Shown piece by piece: positions 49,274-63,221 of a stretch of DNA of 64,000 nucleotides. Both the position numbers and the translations under genes were made by a program. This stretch comes from Ectothiorhodospiraceae bacterium. GTDB lineage: Bacteria > Pseudomonadota > Gammaproteobacteria > Nitrococcales > Aquisalimonadaceae. Location: the NCBI GenBank assembly GCA_003565775.1, contig PXAT01000081.1:51733-115732 (forward strand), given 5' to 3'. The notes beneath the pieces are model-generated. The model saw only the letters and a list, made by a program, of their open reading frames with translations. It ran no database searches and was not told the DNA's origin. Position 1 is the stretch's first letter, and each line of letters starts with the position of its first letter.

Positions 49274-50083
49274 ATGCGACATTCCTGTTCGGCCGGCAAC
49301 GCTGTTCGCTGCATGACGCTGGTGGCAGCACTGCTGCTTCTCGGCCTTGTGCAGGCCCAGGAGGGACGGCCTGGCGGCGAGTCGGGCGGCCTTAGTCTGA
49401 CCCTGGGCGGCGGCGCGATCGTCCTGCCGCGCTACAGCGGTGCTGACGGTTACCGGGTGCGGCCGGCCCCGTTCATCGATGCTCGCTACGGGGACCGGTT
49501 GTTTTTCAATCCGTTTTCCGGACTCGGCTGGAATGCCGTGCGGACGCAGAATTTCCGCGCCGGCCCGGTGCTGCTCTATGCTGGCGGTCGCCGCGGCAGC
49601 GGTGCCCTGGACGGCACCCGCTCGGTGCGCGGTGGGGTGGCGGCCGGTGGTTTCATGGAATACCGGTTGAACGGAATGCGGCTGGATGCGGACCTGCGTT
49701 TTCCGATGACGGGTGACGTCAACGGTTACCGGGCCTCGTTCGGGCTGCGTCATGATCATCGGGCCGGTCGCTGGTTGACCAGTATCGGTCCCTCGCTGGT
49801 CTACCGCAGCGCCAGTTCCGCCGATTCCTTATACGGACTGGATGAGCGAGACGCTGGCGTGCTGGGCGTGGATCCCTACCGCGCCGGCTCGGGGCTCACC
49901 GAGGTCCGTCTGCAGGGTCGTCTCACTTATCTGTTCAACCGCGACTGGTCGTTGACCACGGTAGCCGGGGTGGGGCGCCTTCTGAACGATGCGAAAGACA
50001 GCCCGATCGTTGATGATCTGGGTAGCGCCAACGAAGGTTATCTGGGCGTGGTTCTGGCTTATACCTTCCGGAGGGCGCAGTGA
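49274..50083 (+). CDS. MipA/OmpV-family outer-membrane protein
   Basis: 269 residues from ATG 49274 (CGGAGCC upstream); the ORF-track start adds 16 residues. Signal peptide RCMTLVAALLLLGLVQAQE. The mature part shows alternating beta-strand patterns (LSLTLGGGAIVLPRYSGADG, APFIDARYGDRLFFNPFSGLG, RAGPVLLYAGGRRGS) and ends in a terminal aromatic strand (GYLGVVLAYTFRRAQ), as in MipA/OmpV barrel proteins, which scaffold murein synthesis or act as porins. The stop codon overlaps the start of the yihY-like gene, so the two are one transcription unit. Confidence 0.88.
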   Translation: MRHSCSAGNAVRCMTLVAALLLLGLVQAQEGRPGGESGGLSLTLGGGAIVLPRYSGADGYRVRPAPFIDARYGDRLFFNPFSGLGWNAVRTQNFRAGPVLLYAGGRRGSGALDGTRSVRGGVAAGGFMEYRLNGMRLDADLRFPMTGDVNGYRASFGLRHDHRAGRWLTSIGPSLVYRSASSADSLYGLDERDAGVLGVDPYRAGSGLTEVRLQGRLTYLFNRDWSLTTVAGVGRLLNDAKDSPIVDDLGSANEGYLGVVLAYTFRRAQ

Positions 50084-51042
50084 TTCGATTGCCGCAACTA
50101 CCGCAACTGCCGGCGCCGGTCTTGCGTGTCATGACGCCGCTCCTGAACCTGTGGACCATCCTGCGGAAGTCCATGCGGTTGTGGCTGGATCACAATGCCT
50201 TCAGTTATGCCGGTTCGCTGGCGTTCTACACCTTGTTCTCGCTGGCGCCGACGGTGATCATCGCGGTGGCGGTGATGGGGCTGGTCATGGGCGAGGATGC
50301 GGCTCAGGGTCGTATTGTCGAGCAGTTACAGGAGGCTTTGGGCGCCGAGGCTGCCCAGGCGGTGGAAACCGCAGTGGATGAAAGTCGCTTCGAGCGGTCG
50401 GGGCTTTGGCCGACGGTGATGGGCGTCGCCGCCCTGATGATCGGCGCCACCACCGTGTTCGCCCAGATGCAGTATTCGCTGAACGCGATCTTTGGCGTGG
50501 CAGCCAAACCCAGCCGCAGCAGCTTGCTGATCTTCATCAAGAACCGGGTGCTGTCGCTCACCGTGGCGCTGTCGATCGGTTTCGTTCTGCTGGTGTCGCT
50601 GGTGTTCGGCATCGCCCTGCGTGGCGTGATCCACTTCGCTGACGAGTGGCTGCCGCTTCCCGGCGGCCTCCTGACCGGCGCCGAGTTCGTGGTGTCGCTG
50701 TTCATGGTGACTTTGCTGTTCGCCACCATCTTCAAGGTGCTGCCGGACGTGGTTCTGAAATGGCGCGACGTGCTGCTGGGGGCCCTGGTGACCGCGGCGC
50801 TGTTCGGCGTCGGGCGCACGGTCATCGCGAGTTACCTCACCTACACCGCCACTGCGTCCACCTATGGCGCGGCGGCATCTCTGGTGATGTTGCTGTTGTG
50901 GGTCTATTACTCGTCACTGATTCTGCTGTTCGGCGCGGCCTTTACCCGCATGCACATGGAGTCCCGAGGCCGCAGCATCATGCCGCGCAACATGGCGGTG
51001 CGCGTGCGCAACGAGATCATCGAGGATTCCTCGATGAAGTGA
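50080..51042 (+). CDS. YihY/BrkB-family inner-membrane protein
   Basis: 320 residues. About six membrane helices; family landmarks are DHNAFSYAGSLAFYTLFSLAP (residues 31-51), the TVFAQMQYSLNAIFGV stretch, and YGAAASLVMLLLWVYYSSLILLFGAAFTR near the C-terminus. Formerly annotated as ribonuclease BN or virulence factor BrkB; its activity is unresolved and it is not an RNase. GTG start overlapping the preceding stop (GTGA). The amino-acid dehydrogenase follows 66 bp later. Confidence 0.9.
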   Translation: MIRLPQLPQLPAPVLRVMTPLLNLWTILRKSMRLWLDHNAFSYAGSLAFYTLFSLAPTVIIAVAVMGLVMGEDAAQGRIVEQLQEALGAEAAQAVETAVDESRFERSGLWPTVMGVAALMIGATTVFAQMQYSLNAIFGVAAKPSRSSLLIFIKNRVLSLTVALSIGFVLLVSLVFGIALRGVIHFADEWLPLPGGLLTGAEFVVSLFMVTLLFATIFKVLPDVVLKWRDVLLGALVTAALFGVGRTVIASYLTYTATASTYGAAASLVMLLLWVYYSSLILLFGAAFTRMHMESRGRSIMPRNMAVRVRNEIIEDSSMK

Positions 51043-51108
51043 GGCTCATGTCCCGGCGGTGGCGGGATGTTCCGGACCCTGGTGTCGAGCAAGGAGACGA
51101 ACGGCGCT

Positions 51109-52182
51109 GTGAGTATTTTTCAGCATCCTGATTTCGACGGGCACGAGCATGTCTTGTTCGGGCACGATGCGGCCACAGGGCTGAAGGCCATCGTCGCTGT
51201 GCACAATACGGCATGCGGCCCGGGACTGGGCGGTCTGCGGATGCGGGACTACGCCTCCGAAGACGAGGCGCTGCGCGACGTCCTGCGCCTGTCACGCGGC
51301 ATGAGTTACAAGAACGCCATGGCCGGGCTGGCGCATGGGGGTGGCAAGGCGGTGATCATCGGCGATCCGACAACGGCGAGAACACCGGCGCTGATGCGCG
51401 CCATGGGGCGGCTGGTCGACAGCCTCGGCGGGCGATACATCACGGCCCAGGATTCCGGCATCCGGGTTCAGGACCTGCACGCCCTGTCGGAAACCACCGC
51501 TTTCGTCACCGGCCTGCGCGCCAGCCGCACTCCCGATGGCGAACCGCGTACCGGCGACCCGTCGCCGGCCACCGCGGTCGGTGTCTATCACGGGATCCGG
51601 GCCTGTCTGCAGCAGGTGTTCGGTTCACCCGATCCGGCCGGCAGGAATATCGCGATTCAGGGGCTGGGCAGCGTCGGCTTTCGCCTGGCCGCAGCCCTGC
51701 ATGGGGCCGGTGCCCGTCTGCTGGTGGCGGATATCGATGCGGGACGGACCCGGGCCGTGCAGGAGGCGTTCGGGGCCAGGGTGCTGCCGATCGCCGAAAT
51801 CCATGCCGCGGCGGCGGACGTCTATGCGCCCTGCGCCCTGGGCGGGGCGATCAACCGCGACAGCATCCAGACGTTGCAGGCGCGGATCGTCGCCGGTGCC
51901 GCCAACAATCAACTGGCGCGTCCGGAGTTCGGCACCGCGTTGCACAAGGCCGGGATTCTGTATGCGCCAGATTACGTGATCAATGCCGGTGGCGTGATCG
52001 ATGTCGCGGCCCAGCTGGGTGACTACGATCCGGCAGATGTGGAGCGCCGTGTGGTGGCGATCGGCGAGACCCTCGGCGAGATTTTTCGTCAGGCGACGCT
52101 CGATGACGAGCCACCCGAGGTGGTCGCGGATCGGCTGGCGGAGGCGCGCCTGGTGCGGCCGCCGCCGGATCCGGGCCGGTGA
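51109..52182 (+). CDS. Glu/Leu/Phe/Val dehydrogenase (leucine dehydrogenase type)
   Basis: 357 residues from GTG 51109 (SIFQHPDFDGHEHVLF), as in other family N-termini; AAGGAG is rather far (about 12 nt) upstream, and ATG 51067 would add 14 residues. NAD-dependent oxidative deamination of branched-chain or aromatic amino acids. The catalytic Lys lies in MAGLAHGGGKAVI, family signatures are GPGLGGLRMRDY and AQDSGI, and the NAD-binding motif is IQGLGSVGFRLA. KNAMAGLAHGGGK fits leucine/valine dehydrogenase better than glutamate dehydrogenase. Convergent with metH, 2 bp between stops. Confidence 0.88.
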   Translation: MSIFQHPDFDGHEHVLFGHDAATGLKAIVAVHNTACGPGLGGLRMRDYASEDEALRDVLRLSRGMSYKNAMAGLAHGGGKAVIIGDPTTARTPALMRAMGRLVDSLGGRYITAQDSGIRVQDLHALSETTAFVTGLRASRTPDGEPRTGDPSPATAVGVYHGIRACLQQVFGSPDPAGRNIAIQGLGSVGFRLAAALHGAGARLLVADIDAGRTRAVQEAFGARVLPIAEIHAAAADVYAPCALGGAINRDSIQTLQARIVAGAANNQLARPEFGTALHKAGILYAPDYVINAGGVIDVAAQLGDYDPADVERRVVAIGETLGEIFRQATLDDEPPEVVADRLAEARLVRPPPDPGR

Positions 52183-52184
52183 TC

Positions 52185-55880
<3,696 letters not shown>

Positions 55881-55994
55881 GGGGAATCAGCAGTTTCGAC
55901 CTGGTTGAGCGGCGGCGTAGTATAACGAATCGACACGCCCCGTGTGTGCAGGGCACCATTGCGGGCTTCGTCCTCGCCTGGAGACTGACAAGGA

Positions 55995-57002
55995 ATGCGC
56001 GTACTTGTTACCGGCGCCGCCGGTTTTATCGGCGCCGACGTCGCCCATCGACTGCTCGACCGCGGTGACGACGTGGTCGGTCTGGACAACCTGAACAGCT
56101 ATTATGACGTGGCGCTGAAGCAGGCGCGGCTGGACCGGCTGAGCGCGCGCGAGCGCTTCTCCTTTCAGCGGCTGGATCTGGCGGATCGTGATGGCATGGC
56201 CGCGTTGTTCGCCGATGCGGGCTTCGATCGCGTGGTCCATCTGGGCGCGCAGGCCGGGGTCGGCTATTCGGTCAGTCACCCGCATGCCTACGTGGAGAGC
56301 AATGTCGTCGGCTTCATGAACGTGCTCGACGGCTGTCAGCGCGCCGGTGTCGAGCACCTGGTGTTCGCCTCGTCCAGTTCGGTGTACGGCGGCAACCGCC
56401 GCCTGCCGTTCTCCGAGCACCATGCCGTCGATCACCCGCTGTCCATGTACGCCGCGACCAAGAAGGCCAACGAGCTGATGGCGCACACCTACGCCCATCT
56501 GCACGGCCTGCCGGTGACCGGGCTGCGCTTCTTCACCGTCTACGGACCCTGGGGGCGACCGGACATGGCGTTGTTCAAATTCGTGCACCGGATCCTGCAC
56601 GATGAGCCGATCGCCGTGCACAACCACGGTCGGCACCAGCGCGATTTCACCTACATCGACGACATCACCGAGGGCGTGCTCAGGGCGCTGGACCGGATTG
56701 CGCAACCCGATCCGGCATGGAATGCCGAGGCACCGGATCCGGCGAGCAGCAATGTTCCGTACCGGATCTACAACATCGGCAACAGCCAGCCGGTGGATCT
56801 GTTGCGGTACATCGAGGTGATCGAGCATTGCCTTGACCGCCGCGCGGAAAAACAGTTGCTGCCGCCGCAACCGGGGGATGTCCTGGACACCGCGGCTGAT
56901 ACCACGGATCTGGCGCGGGATACCGGCTACCGCCCGGCGACGCCGATCGAGGTCGGCGTGCAGCGGTTCGTCGACTGGTACCGCGACTACTACAGGGTCT
57001 GA
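55995..57002 (+). CDS. UDP-glucuronate 4-epimerase-like NAD-dependent epimerase
   Basis: 335 residues, short-chain dehydrogenase/epimerase. NAD-binding TGAAGFIGADVA at the N-terminus; catalytic Ser/Tyr/Lys in ASSSSVYGGN and YAATKKANE. NLNSYYDVALKQARLD and FFTVYGPWGRPDMALFKF are typical of the UDP-glucuronate to UDP-galacturonate epimerase group. The next gene is UDP-glucose dehydrogenase, which supplies UDP-glucuronate, so the product is probably UDP-galacturonate for LPS or exopolysaccharide. ATG start; 207 bp separate it from ugd. Confidence 0.9.
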   Translation: MRVLVTGAAGFIGADVAHRLLDRGDDVVGLDNLNSYYDVALKQARLDRLSARERFSFQRLDLADRDGMAALFADAGFDRVVHLGAQAGVGYSVSHPHAYVESNVVGFMNVLDGCQRAGVEHLVFASSSSVYGGNRRLPFSEHHAVDHPLSMYAATKKANELMAHTYAHLHGLPVTGLRFFTVYGPWGRPDMALFKFVHRILHDEPIAVHNHGRHQRDFTYIDDITEGVLRALDRIAQPDPAWNAEAPDPASSNVPYRIYNIGNSQPVDLLRYIEVIEHCLDRRAEKQLLPPQPGDVLDTAADTTDLARDTGYRPATPIEVGVQRFVDWYRDYYRV

Positions 57003-57209
57003 ACTCCGGAAGCTCCCGGGGCAGTGTCAGTGGCCCTGGCCGGGTCGGCGCCGCCCCGACGGGTCTGGCTGTCGGCAGATCAGGGTTCGGTGCTGCTGCA
57101 ACCGCCGGCGCGTCTTGCAGACCCGGAGGTTTGAGTCAGACTGTCATGCCGGGTTGACAGCAAATCATGAACGCGGCCCATGAGGGGCCGGAAAGGGCAC
57201 AGGGACAGC

Positions 57210-58568
57210 ATGCAGATCACGATATTTGGCAGTGGCTACGTAGGATTGGTAACCGGGGCCTGTCTGGCCGACGCAGGCAACGATGTGCTCTGCGTGGATA
57301 TCGATGCGGACAAGGTGGCTCGCCTCAGTCGGGGCGAAGTCCCGATCTACGAGCCGGGGCTGGACGAACTCATTGCCCGCAACCACGAGGCCGGCCGTCT
57401 GGCATTCACGACCGACGTCGCCGACGCCGTGGCGCATGGCATGGTTCAGTTCATCGCCGTCGGCACGCCGCCGGACGAGGATGGCTCCGCCGACATGCAG
57501 TACGTACTGGCGGTGGCTCGCTCCATCGGCCAACACATGACCGATTATCGGGTCGTGGTGGACAAATCGACGGTGCCGGTGGGCACTGCCGACCGGGTGC
57601 GGCACGCTCTCGAGCAGGAACTGGCAGCGCGCGGCGCCGATGTGGCCTTCAGCGTGGTCTCCAATCCCGAGTTCCTGAAGGAAGGCGCGGCAATTGCCGA
57701 TTTCAGCAAGCCCGATCGGATCATCGTCGGCAGCGACGATCCGCGTGCCACGCAGGTCATGCGCGATCTCTACCGGCCGTTCAGTCGCAGTCACGACAAG
57801 CTGATCGTCATGGATGTGCGCTCTGCCGAACTGACCAAGTACGCTGCCAATGCCATGCTGGCGACCAAGATCAGCTTCATGAACGAGTTGTCCGGGCTGG
57901 CCGAGCGGCTGGGTGCCGATATCGAACAGGTGCGCCACGGGATCGGTTCCGATCCGCGTATCGGCTATCACTTCATCTATCCGGGTTGCGGTTACGGTGG
58001 CTCCTGCTTTCCCAAGGACGTCAAGGCGCTGGCCCGCACGGCACGCGGTGTCGACTACGAGCCCATGGTGCTGGATGCGGTCGAGGCGGTGAATGCGCGC
58101 CAGAAGCAGGTGCTGTTCCAGCGCATGCTCCGCCATTACGGGGCCGAGGGGCTGCGCGGACGGACGTTCGCGGTCTGGGGGCTGGCGTTCAAGCCCAACA
58201 CCGACGACATGCGGGAAGCGCCCAGCCGCAGCCTGATGGAGGCCCTGTGGCAGGCCGGCGCGAAAGTCCGGGCCCACGACCCCGAGGCGCTGGAGGAAAC
58301 CCGCCGCATCTATGGCGAACGGGACGACCTGGTGTTGTGCGATCATCCGATGGATGCCCTCGCAGGGGCCGATGCGCTGGCCGTGTGTACCGAATGGCAG
58401 TCCTTCCGCAGCCCGGACATGGAAGGGATTCGCGCCGCCCTGACCGATCCGGTGATCTTCGACGGCCGCAATCTTTACGACCCGGAGCGTCTGCGAGAGA
58501 TCGGTTTCACCTACTACGCCATTGGTCGCGGCGACAGCATCAGCCAGCCCCGGGGGCGCGCAGACTGA
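57210..58568 (+). CDS. ugd: UDP-glucose 6-dehydrogenase
   Basis: 452 residues from ATG 57210 (CAGGGA upstream); the ORF-track start adds 10 residues. Oxidises UDP-glucose to UDP-glucuronate with two NAD+. NAD-binding [16 protein letters not shown] at the N-terminus, [12 protein letters not shown] and the Lys-bearing [14 protein letters not shown] in the middle, catalytic Cys in [12 protein letters not shown], and the C-terminal UDP-binding domain ([17 protein letters not shown]). Sits between the UDP-glucuronate epimerase and pgi-galU, forming a complete route from glucose-6-phosphate side metabolites to UDP-uronic acids. Confidence 0.96.
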   Translation: MQITIFGSGYVGLVTGACLADAGNDVLCVDIDADKVARLSRGEVPIYEPGLDELIARNHEAGRLAFTTDVADAVAHGMVQFIAVGTPPDEDGSADMQYVLAVARSIGQHMTDYRVVVDKSTVPVGTADRVRHALEQELAARGADVAFSVVSNPEFLKEGAAIADFSKPDRIIVGSDDPRATQVMRDLYRPFSRSHDKLIVMDVRSAELTKYAANAMLATKISFMNELSGLAERLGADIEQVRHGIGSDPRIGYHFIYPGCGYGGSCFPKDVKALARTARGVDYEPMVLDAVEAVNARQKQVLFQRMLRHYGAEGLRGRTFAVWGLAFKPNTDDMREAPSRSLMEALWQAGAKVRAHDPEALEETRRIYGERDDLVLCDHPMDALAGADALAVCTEWQSFRSPDMEGIRAALTDPVIFDGRNLYDPERLREIGFTYYAIGRGDSISQPRGRAD

Positions 58569-58574
58569 ATTCGC

Positions 58575-58600
58575 CGACGCGGGAATACAGCAGCGCTTCC
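58575..58600. repeat. Solo terminal repeat of the dispersed element, remnant H
   Basis: GACGCGGGAATACAGCAGCG followed by CTTCC closely matches the right end GACGCGGGAATAAGTCAGCG of copy E. It lies in the 55-bp ugd-pgi gap; nothing else of the element remains. Confidence 0.55.
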
Positions 58601-58623
58601 CCGGATCACGAGCGGGAGACGGA

Positions 58624-60264
58624 ATGACTGGTGACAGCGAGAGTCCTGCCTGGCAGGCGCTCGAAGCCCACGCAGCAGCTCTGCAAGGTCGGACTATCGC
58701 CGATCTGTTCGTCGACGACCCGGAACGCTTTGACCGCTTCAGCCTGCGTTGCGGCCCACTGCTGCTGGATTATTCCAAGCACCTGGCGACGGCGGAGACG
58801 CTGTCTCTGCTGCTGGACCTGGCACGTGAGCGAGGCCTTGCGGACTGGGTCGAGCGCATGTTCCGCGGCGAACATGTCAACAGCACCGAGGACCGGCCGG
58901 CTTTGCACACGGCGTTGCGGGCCCGGGGTGACGATGCGGTCTACGTCGATGGCGTCAATATCGTGCCCGAGGTCTACCGGGAGCGCGTTCGCATGCGGCT
59001 GTTCGTCAACCGGATGCATCGCGGTGAACACCGGGGCTGCACCGGGCGCGCGATCACCGACGTGGTGAACATCGGTGTCGGTGGCTCCGACCTGGGTGCG
59101 GTGATGGCGACCGAGGCGCTCGAGCCTTTCCGCAGCAATGCCATTCACATGCATTACGTCTCCAGTATCGACGGCGTGCATGTCACCGACGTGCTGGAGC
59201 GGGTCAACCCCAAGACGACGATCTTCATCGTCTCCTCCAAGTCGTTCACCACCCTCGATACCATGACCAATGCGCGCACGGCGCGGGAGTGGTTCCTGCG
59301 TCATGTGGATGATCCGAAGGCGATGGAGGCCCATTTCCTCGGTGTTTCGGCCAACGATCACGCCATGGCCGAGTACGGCATCCCGGAGGCAAACCGCTTT
59401 CATATCTGGGACTGGGTCGGCGGCCGCTATTCGTTACCGTCCGCGGTCGGGCTGCCGCTGGCGGTTGCCATCGGCATGGATAATTTCGAGGCCATGCTCG
59501 ACGGCTTTCATGCCATGGACGAACACCTGCACGATGCACCACTGGAACACAACATGCCGGTGCTGATGGGGCTGCTCGGAATCTGGTACCGGAATTTTCT
59601 CGGCTCCACCGGGCATGTGGTGCTGCCCTACGATCACCGCCTGCATCGATTTCCGGCCTATCTGCAGCAGCTGGAAATGGAGAGCAATGGCAAGTGTGTC
59701 ACCCGGGACGGCAAGCCGCTGACCTGGGATACCTGTCCGATCGTCTGGGGTGAGGTGGGGCCGAACGCGCAGCATTCGTTCTATCAGCTCCTGCATCAGG
59801 GAACCGCATTGGTGACGGCGGATTTCCTGGCTCCGGTCAACGGCTCCTCGGAGTATCCGCGGCACCATGATCTGGCGCTGGCCAACTGCTTCGCCCAGAG
59901 CCGTGCGCTGATGGAGGGGCAGAGCGAGACCCAGGCGCGCGACGAGATGCGTGCAGCCGGGATGAGCCAGCAGGCCATCGACCGCGCGGTGCCGCACAAG
60001 ATGCATCCGGGCAACAAGCCCAGCAACACGCTGCTGTTCGAACGCCTGGATCCCTACACGCTGGGGATGCTGGTGGCGCTTTACGAGCACAAGGTGCTGG
60101 TGCAGAGCGTGATCTGGCAGATCAACCCGTTCGACCAGTGGGGTGTGGAACTGGGCAAGCGTCTGGCCGCAGAACTGTTGCCGGCGGTCACCGGCGACAA
60201 CACTCCGGTGGAGATGGACCCGTCCACCCTCGGGCTGCTGCGTTACGTCCGCAGCCGACGCTGA
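58624..60264 (+). CDS. pgi: Glucose-6-phosphate isomerase
   Basis: 546 residues from ATG 58624, with GGGAGACGG upstream; the ORF track extends it 34 codons into ugd. Interconverts glucose-6-phosphate and fructose-6-phosphate. Signatures: [35 protein letters not shown], and the C-terminal [15 protein letters not shown]. Length equals that of the E. coli-type enzyme (about 549). Its placement between ugd and galU suggests co-expression for supply of glucose-6-phosphate to nucleotide-sugar synthesis. Confidence 0.97.
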   Translation: MTGDSESPAWQALEAHAAALQGRTIADLFVDDPERFDRFSLRCGPLLLDYSKHLATAETLSLLLDLARERGLADWVERMFRGEHVNSTEDRPALHTALRARGDDAVYVDGVNIVPEVYRERVRMRLFVNRMHRGEHRGCTGRAITDVVNIGVGGSDLGAVMATEALEPFRSNAIHMHYVSSIDGVHVTDVLERVNPKTTIFIVSSKSFTTLDTMTNARTAREWFLRHVDDPKAMEAHFLGVSANDHAMAEYGIPEANRFHIWDWVGGRYSLPSAVGLPLAVAIGMDNFEAMLDGFHAMDEHLHDAPLEHNMPVLMGLLGIWYRNFLGSTGHVVLPYDHRLHRFPAYLQQLEMESNGKCVTRDGKPLTWDTCPIVWGEVGPNAQHSFYQLLHQGTALVTADFLAPVNGSSEYPRHHDLALANCFAQSRALMEGQSETQARDEMRAAGMSQQAIDRAVPHKMHPGNKPSNTLLFERLDPYTLGMLVALYEHKVLVQSVIWQINPFDQWGVELGKRLAAELLPAVTGDNTPVEMDPSTLGLLRYVRSRR

Positions 60265-60287
60265 ATCAACGACAAGGGAGTTCATGC

Positions 60288-61166
60288 ATGGCTGACACGA
60301 TCCGCAAGGTGGTTTTTCCGGTCGCCGGTCTCGGTACCCGCTTCCTGCCGGCCACCAAGGCCAGTCCCAAGGAAATGCTGCCGGTGGTCGATCGACCCCT
60401 GATCCAGTACGCGGTGGAAGAGGCGGTGGCCGCCGGCGCCGACACCCTGGTGTTCATTACCGGCCGCACCAAACGGGCGATCGAGGACCACTTCGACAAG
60501 GCGTACGAGCTGGAGGTGGAACTGGAGGCCAAGGGCAAGCATGCAATGCTGGAACTGGTGCGCAACACGGTGCCGGACGGCGTGAACTGTATCTACATCC
60601 GCCAGGGCGAGGCGCTGGGACTGGGGCACGCGGTGCTGTGCGCGCAGCCGGTGGTCGGGCGGGAGCCGTTCGGCGTGATTCTGGCCGATGATCTGATCGA
60701 CGGCGGCGATGACCCGGTGCTCTCGCAGATGGTGCGTCAGCACCGGGCCCATGGCTGTTCCATCCTCGGCGTCGAGCGGGTACCACAGTCGGAAACCGAA
60801 AAGTACGGCGTGGTCAGTGGCAGCGACTTCGGCCCGCGCTTGTCGCAGCTCGACGGCATCGTCGAGAAGCCGTCGCCGGATCAGGCGCCATCCAATCTGG
60901 CGGTGGTCGGCCGTTACATTCTGACGCCGGCGATCTTCGACCTGCTGGCCAAGACCAAGCCCGATTCGCGCGGCGAGATCCAGCTCACCGATGCCATTGC
61001 GGCGCTGCTCGAGTACGAGCGCATTCTGGCCCACGAGTTCGAAGGGCGGCGGTACGACTGCGGCAGCAAGCTGGGCTACCTGAAAGCAACTCTCGAGTAC
61101 GGCCTGCGCCACCCGGAACTGGGCGAGGAATTCGCCGCCTACCTGCGCGAACGCGGCGCCGCCTGA
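60288..61166 (+). CDS. galU: UTP-glucose-1-phosphate uridylyltransferase
   Basis: 292 residues from ATG 60288 (AAGGGAG upstream); the ORF track adds 50 residues overlapping pgi. Makes UDP-glucose from UTP and glucose-1-phosphate. Nucleotide-binding [20 protein letters not shown] near the N-terminus, [11 protein letters not shown] with the metal-binding Asp, [19 protein letters not shown], and [14 protein letters not shown] at the C-terminus. Supplies the Ugd substrate. Follows pgi by 23 bp; likely the last gene of the UDP-sugar unit. Confidence 0.97.
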   Translation: MADTIRKVVFPVAGLGTRFLPATKASPKEMLPVVDRPLIQYAVEEAVAAGADTLVFITGRTKRAIEDHFDKAYELEVELEAKGKHAMLELVRNTVPDGVNCIYIRQGEALGLGHAVLCAQPVVGREPFGVILADDLIDGGDDPVLSQMVRQHRAHGCSILGVERVPQSETEKYGVVSGSDFGPRLSQLDGIVEKPSPDQAPSNLAVVGRYILTPAIFDLLAKTKPDSRGEIQLTDAIAALLEYERILAHEFEGRRYDCGSKLGYLKATLEYGLRHPELGEEFAAYLRERGAA

Positions 61167-61185
61167 GTGAACCGTTGGCGCGGGA

Positions 61186-61305
61186 ACTAGAATTCAGTGT
61201 TTACCTTGCCGTCCGGGTCGCGTTGAGGCTTCGATGCCGAGCGGGCGGATGCCGGCTCCGCAAGCGCAGCGCAGGCGCCCGGGTAGACCGGTATTTCCTT
61301 AGCAT
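61186..61305. repeat. Decayed dispersed-repeat modules, copy I
   Basis: GGGAACTAGAATTCAGTGTT (about 61191-61210) resembles the element's right end with an insertion. GGCTTCGATGCCGAGCGGGC (about 61229) repeats the block in the purL-DUF815 gap. GGGTAGACCGGTATTTCCTT (about 61280-61300) resembles another end. These lie in the 264-bp galU-SLC13 gap, whose remainder up to the GTG of the permease shows no other feature. Confidence 0.5.
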
Positions 61306-61430
61306 ATAGCGCGTTAGACGTTGGCAGCGGTGCGTCATGCCTTTAGAGTGCCGCAGCGGTGGTCGGTCCGCACTGAACCGCGGAAACGTGCCGCAACGAC
61401 ACCGGCAGGGCAGGGAGGCAGGCGCACGCC

Positions 61431-63200
61431 GTGGAATTCGAAGGCTGGTTGACGATCGCCGTGGTGGTGTCGGTGCTGGGTATTCTCAGTCTGACCCGAC
61501 TGGCGGCCGACATGGTGTTCCTCGGTGGTCTCACCATATTGCTGATCAGCGGTGTGCTGACGCCCGCGGAGGCCTTTCGCGGGCTCGGCAACCAGGGCCT
61601 GATCACGGTGGCCGTGCTCTACGTGGTGGTCGCCGGCCTGCAGGAAACCGGTGGTATCCACTGGATCGTGCAGCGGGTGCTGGGCAGGCCGCGATCGCTG
61701 GCCCATGCGCAAGTCCGCCTGATGAGTCCGGTGGCGTTTCTCAGTGCCTTCCTCAACAACACGCCGGTCGTGGCCATGCTGATCCCCGCGGTCGGCGCCT
61801 GGGCCAAGAAGTTCAATCTGTCCAGTTCCAAGCTGATGATCCCCCTCAGTTATGCGGCTATTCTCGGCGGTACCTGCACGCTGATCGGTACCAGCACCAA
61901 CCTGGTGGTGAACGGGCTGATCATCGATTACACGGATCATGACGGACTGCGCATGTTCGATCTGGCGTGGGTCGGTCTGCCGGTAGCGCTGGTCGGGCTC
62001 GGCTTCATCCTGCTGACCACGCGCTGGTTGCTGCCGGACCGTCGCCCGGTGATCAGCCAGATGGGTGACCCGCGCGAATATTCGGTGGAAATGCTGGTGG
62101 ACCGTGACGGTCCGCTGGTGGGCCGTACCGTGGAGGCGGCCGGCCTGCGGCATCTGTCCGGCATGTTTCTGGCCGAAATCGACCGGGGCGGCACCGTGTT
62201 GCCGGCCGTGACCCCCCAGGAGGTGCTGCAGTCTGATGACCGGCTGGTATTTGTCGGCGTCGTCGACTCCGTGGCCGAGCTGCAGAAGATCCGTGGCGTG
62301 ACGCCCGCCACCGACCAAGTGTTCAAGCTCGAGGGCCATCGCTCGCAGCGTACCCTGGTCGAGGCCGTGGTGTCCGGCAGTTGCCCGTTGGTGGGCAAGA
62401 GCATCCGTGATGGTCGGTTCCGGTCCCTGTACGACGCCGTGGTGATTGCCGTCGCCCGGGACGGTGAGCGACTGCGGCAGAAAGTTGGTGATATCGTGTT
62501 GCGCGCCGGTGACACGCTGCTGATGGAAGCGCGCCCGGTGTTTCTCGAGCAGCAGCGCAATAATCGTGACTTTTTCCTGGTCAGCAAGCTGGAGGATTCG
62601 GTTACGCCGCGTCACGAGAAGGCACCGATTGCACTGATGTTTCTCGTGCTGATGGTGCTGGTGGTGACCTTCGGCTGGCTGAGCATGATGGAGGGCGCGC
62701 TGCTGGCCGCCGCCGGCATGCTGATGACCCGCTGCGTCGGGGTTGAGGCGGCACGACGCAGCATCGACTGGTCGGTGCTGCTGGTGATTGCCGCAGCCTT
62801 CGGCATCGGGCTGGCGATGGACAAGACCGGGGTTGCGCTGACCACGGCACAGGCCGTGATCGGTTTCTCCGGGGACAATGCCTGGGTCAATCTCGGGCTG
62901 ATCTATCTGCTGACCGCGGTCTTCACGGCGGTGATCACCAATAACGCGGCGGCGGTGTTGATGTTCCCGATTGCGTACGCGGTGGCCGGCGATCTGGGGT
63001 TGGATTTCCTGCCGTTCGCGATCGCCGTGATGCTGGCGGCGTCGGCGAGTTTTGCCACGCCGATCGGCTATCAGACCAATCTGATGGTGATGGGGCCCGG
63101 TGGCTATCGCTTCGCCGACTTTCTGCGGATCGGGCTGCCCCTGAATCTTGTAACCGGACTCGTGGCGGTGCTGGTCATCCCGCTGGTCTGGTCGTTCTAG
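61431..63200 (+). CDS. SLC13-family permease with two TrkA-C domains, probable sulfate transporter
   Basis: 589 residues. Two membrane halves (about 1-200 and 390-589) flank two tandem TrkA-C (RCK_C) regulatory domains (about 205-290 and 300-375). SLC13/DASS signature-like hairpins appear in each half: FLNNTPVVAMLIPA with GTSTNLVVNG, and ITNNAAAVLMFPIA with ATPIGYQTNLMV. Start GTG 61431 with a weak upstream Shine-Dalgarno. SLC13 proteins with central RCK_C pairs include sulfate transporters of algae and bacteria, and this gene lies 21 bp before sat, which activates sulfate. Sulfate import is therefore the best inference; a dicarboxylate substrate is less likely. Confidence 0.87.
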   Translation: MEFEGWLTIAVVVSVLGILSLTRLAADMVFLGGLTILLISGVLTPAEAFRGLGNQGLITVAVLYVVVAGLQETGGIHWIVQRVLGRPRSLAHAQVRLMSPVAFLSAFLNNTPVVAMLIPAVGAWAKKFNLSSSKLMIPLSYAAILGGTCTLIGTSTNLVVNGLIIDYTDHDGLRMFDLAWVGLPVALVGLGFILLTTRWLLPDRRPVISQMGDPREYSVEMLVDRDGPLVGRTVEAAGLRHLSGMFLAEIDRGGTVLPAVTPQEVLQSDDRLVFVGVVDSVAELQKIRGVTPATDQVFKLEGHRSQRTLVEAVVSGSCPLVGKSIRDGRFRSLYDAVVIAVARDGERLRQKVGDIVLRAGDTLLMEARPVFLEQQRNNRDFFLVSKLEDSVTPRHEKAPIALMFLVLMVLVVTFGWLSMMEGALLAAAGMLMTRCVGVEAARRSIDWSVLLVIAAAFGIGLAMDKTGVALTTAQAVIGFSGDNAWVNLGLIYLLTAVFTAVITNNAAAVLMFPIAYAVAGDLGLDFLPFAIAVMLAASASFATPIGYQTNLMVMGPGGYRFADFLRIGLPLNLVTGLVAVLVIPLVWSF

Positions 63201-63221
63201 AACACTGTAATTTCGAGGTGA

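Noticed and set aside
57154-57159. TTGACA, a perfect -35 hexamer upstream of ugd
   Set aside because: No acceptable -10 hexamer at 16-18 bp, so a sigma70 promoter cannot be supported.
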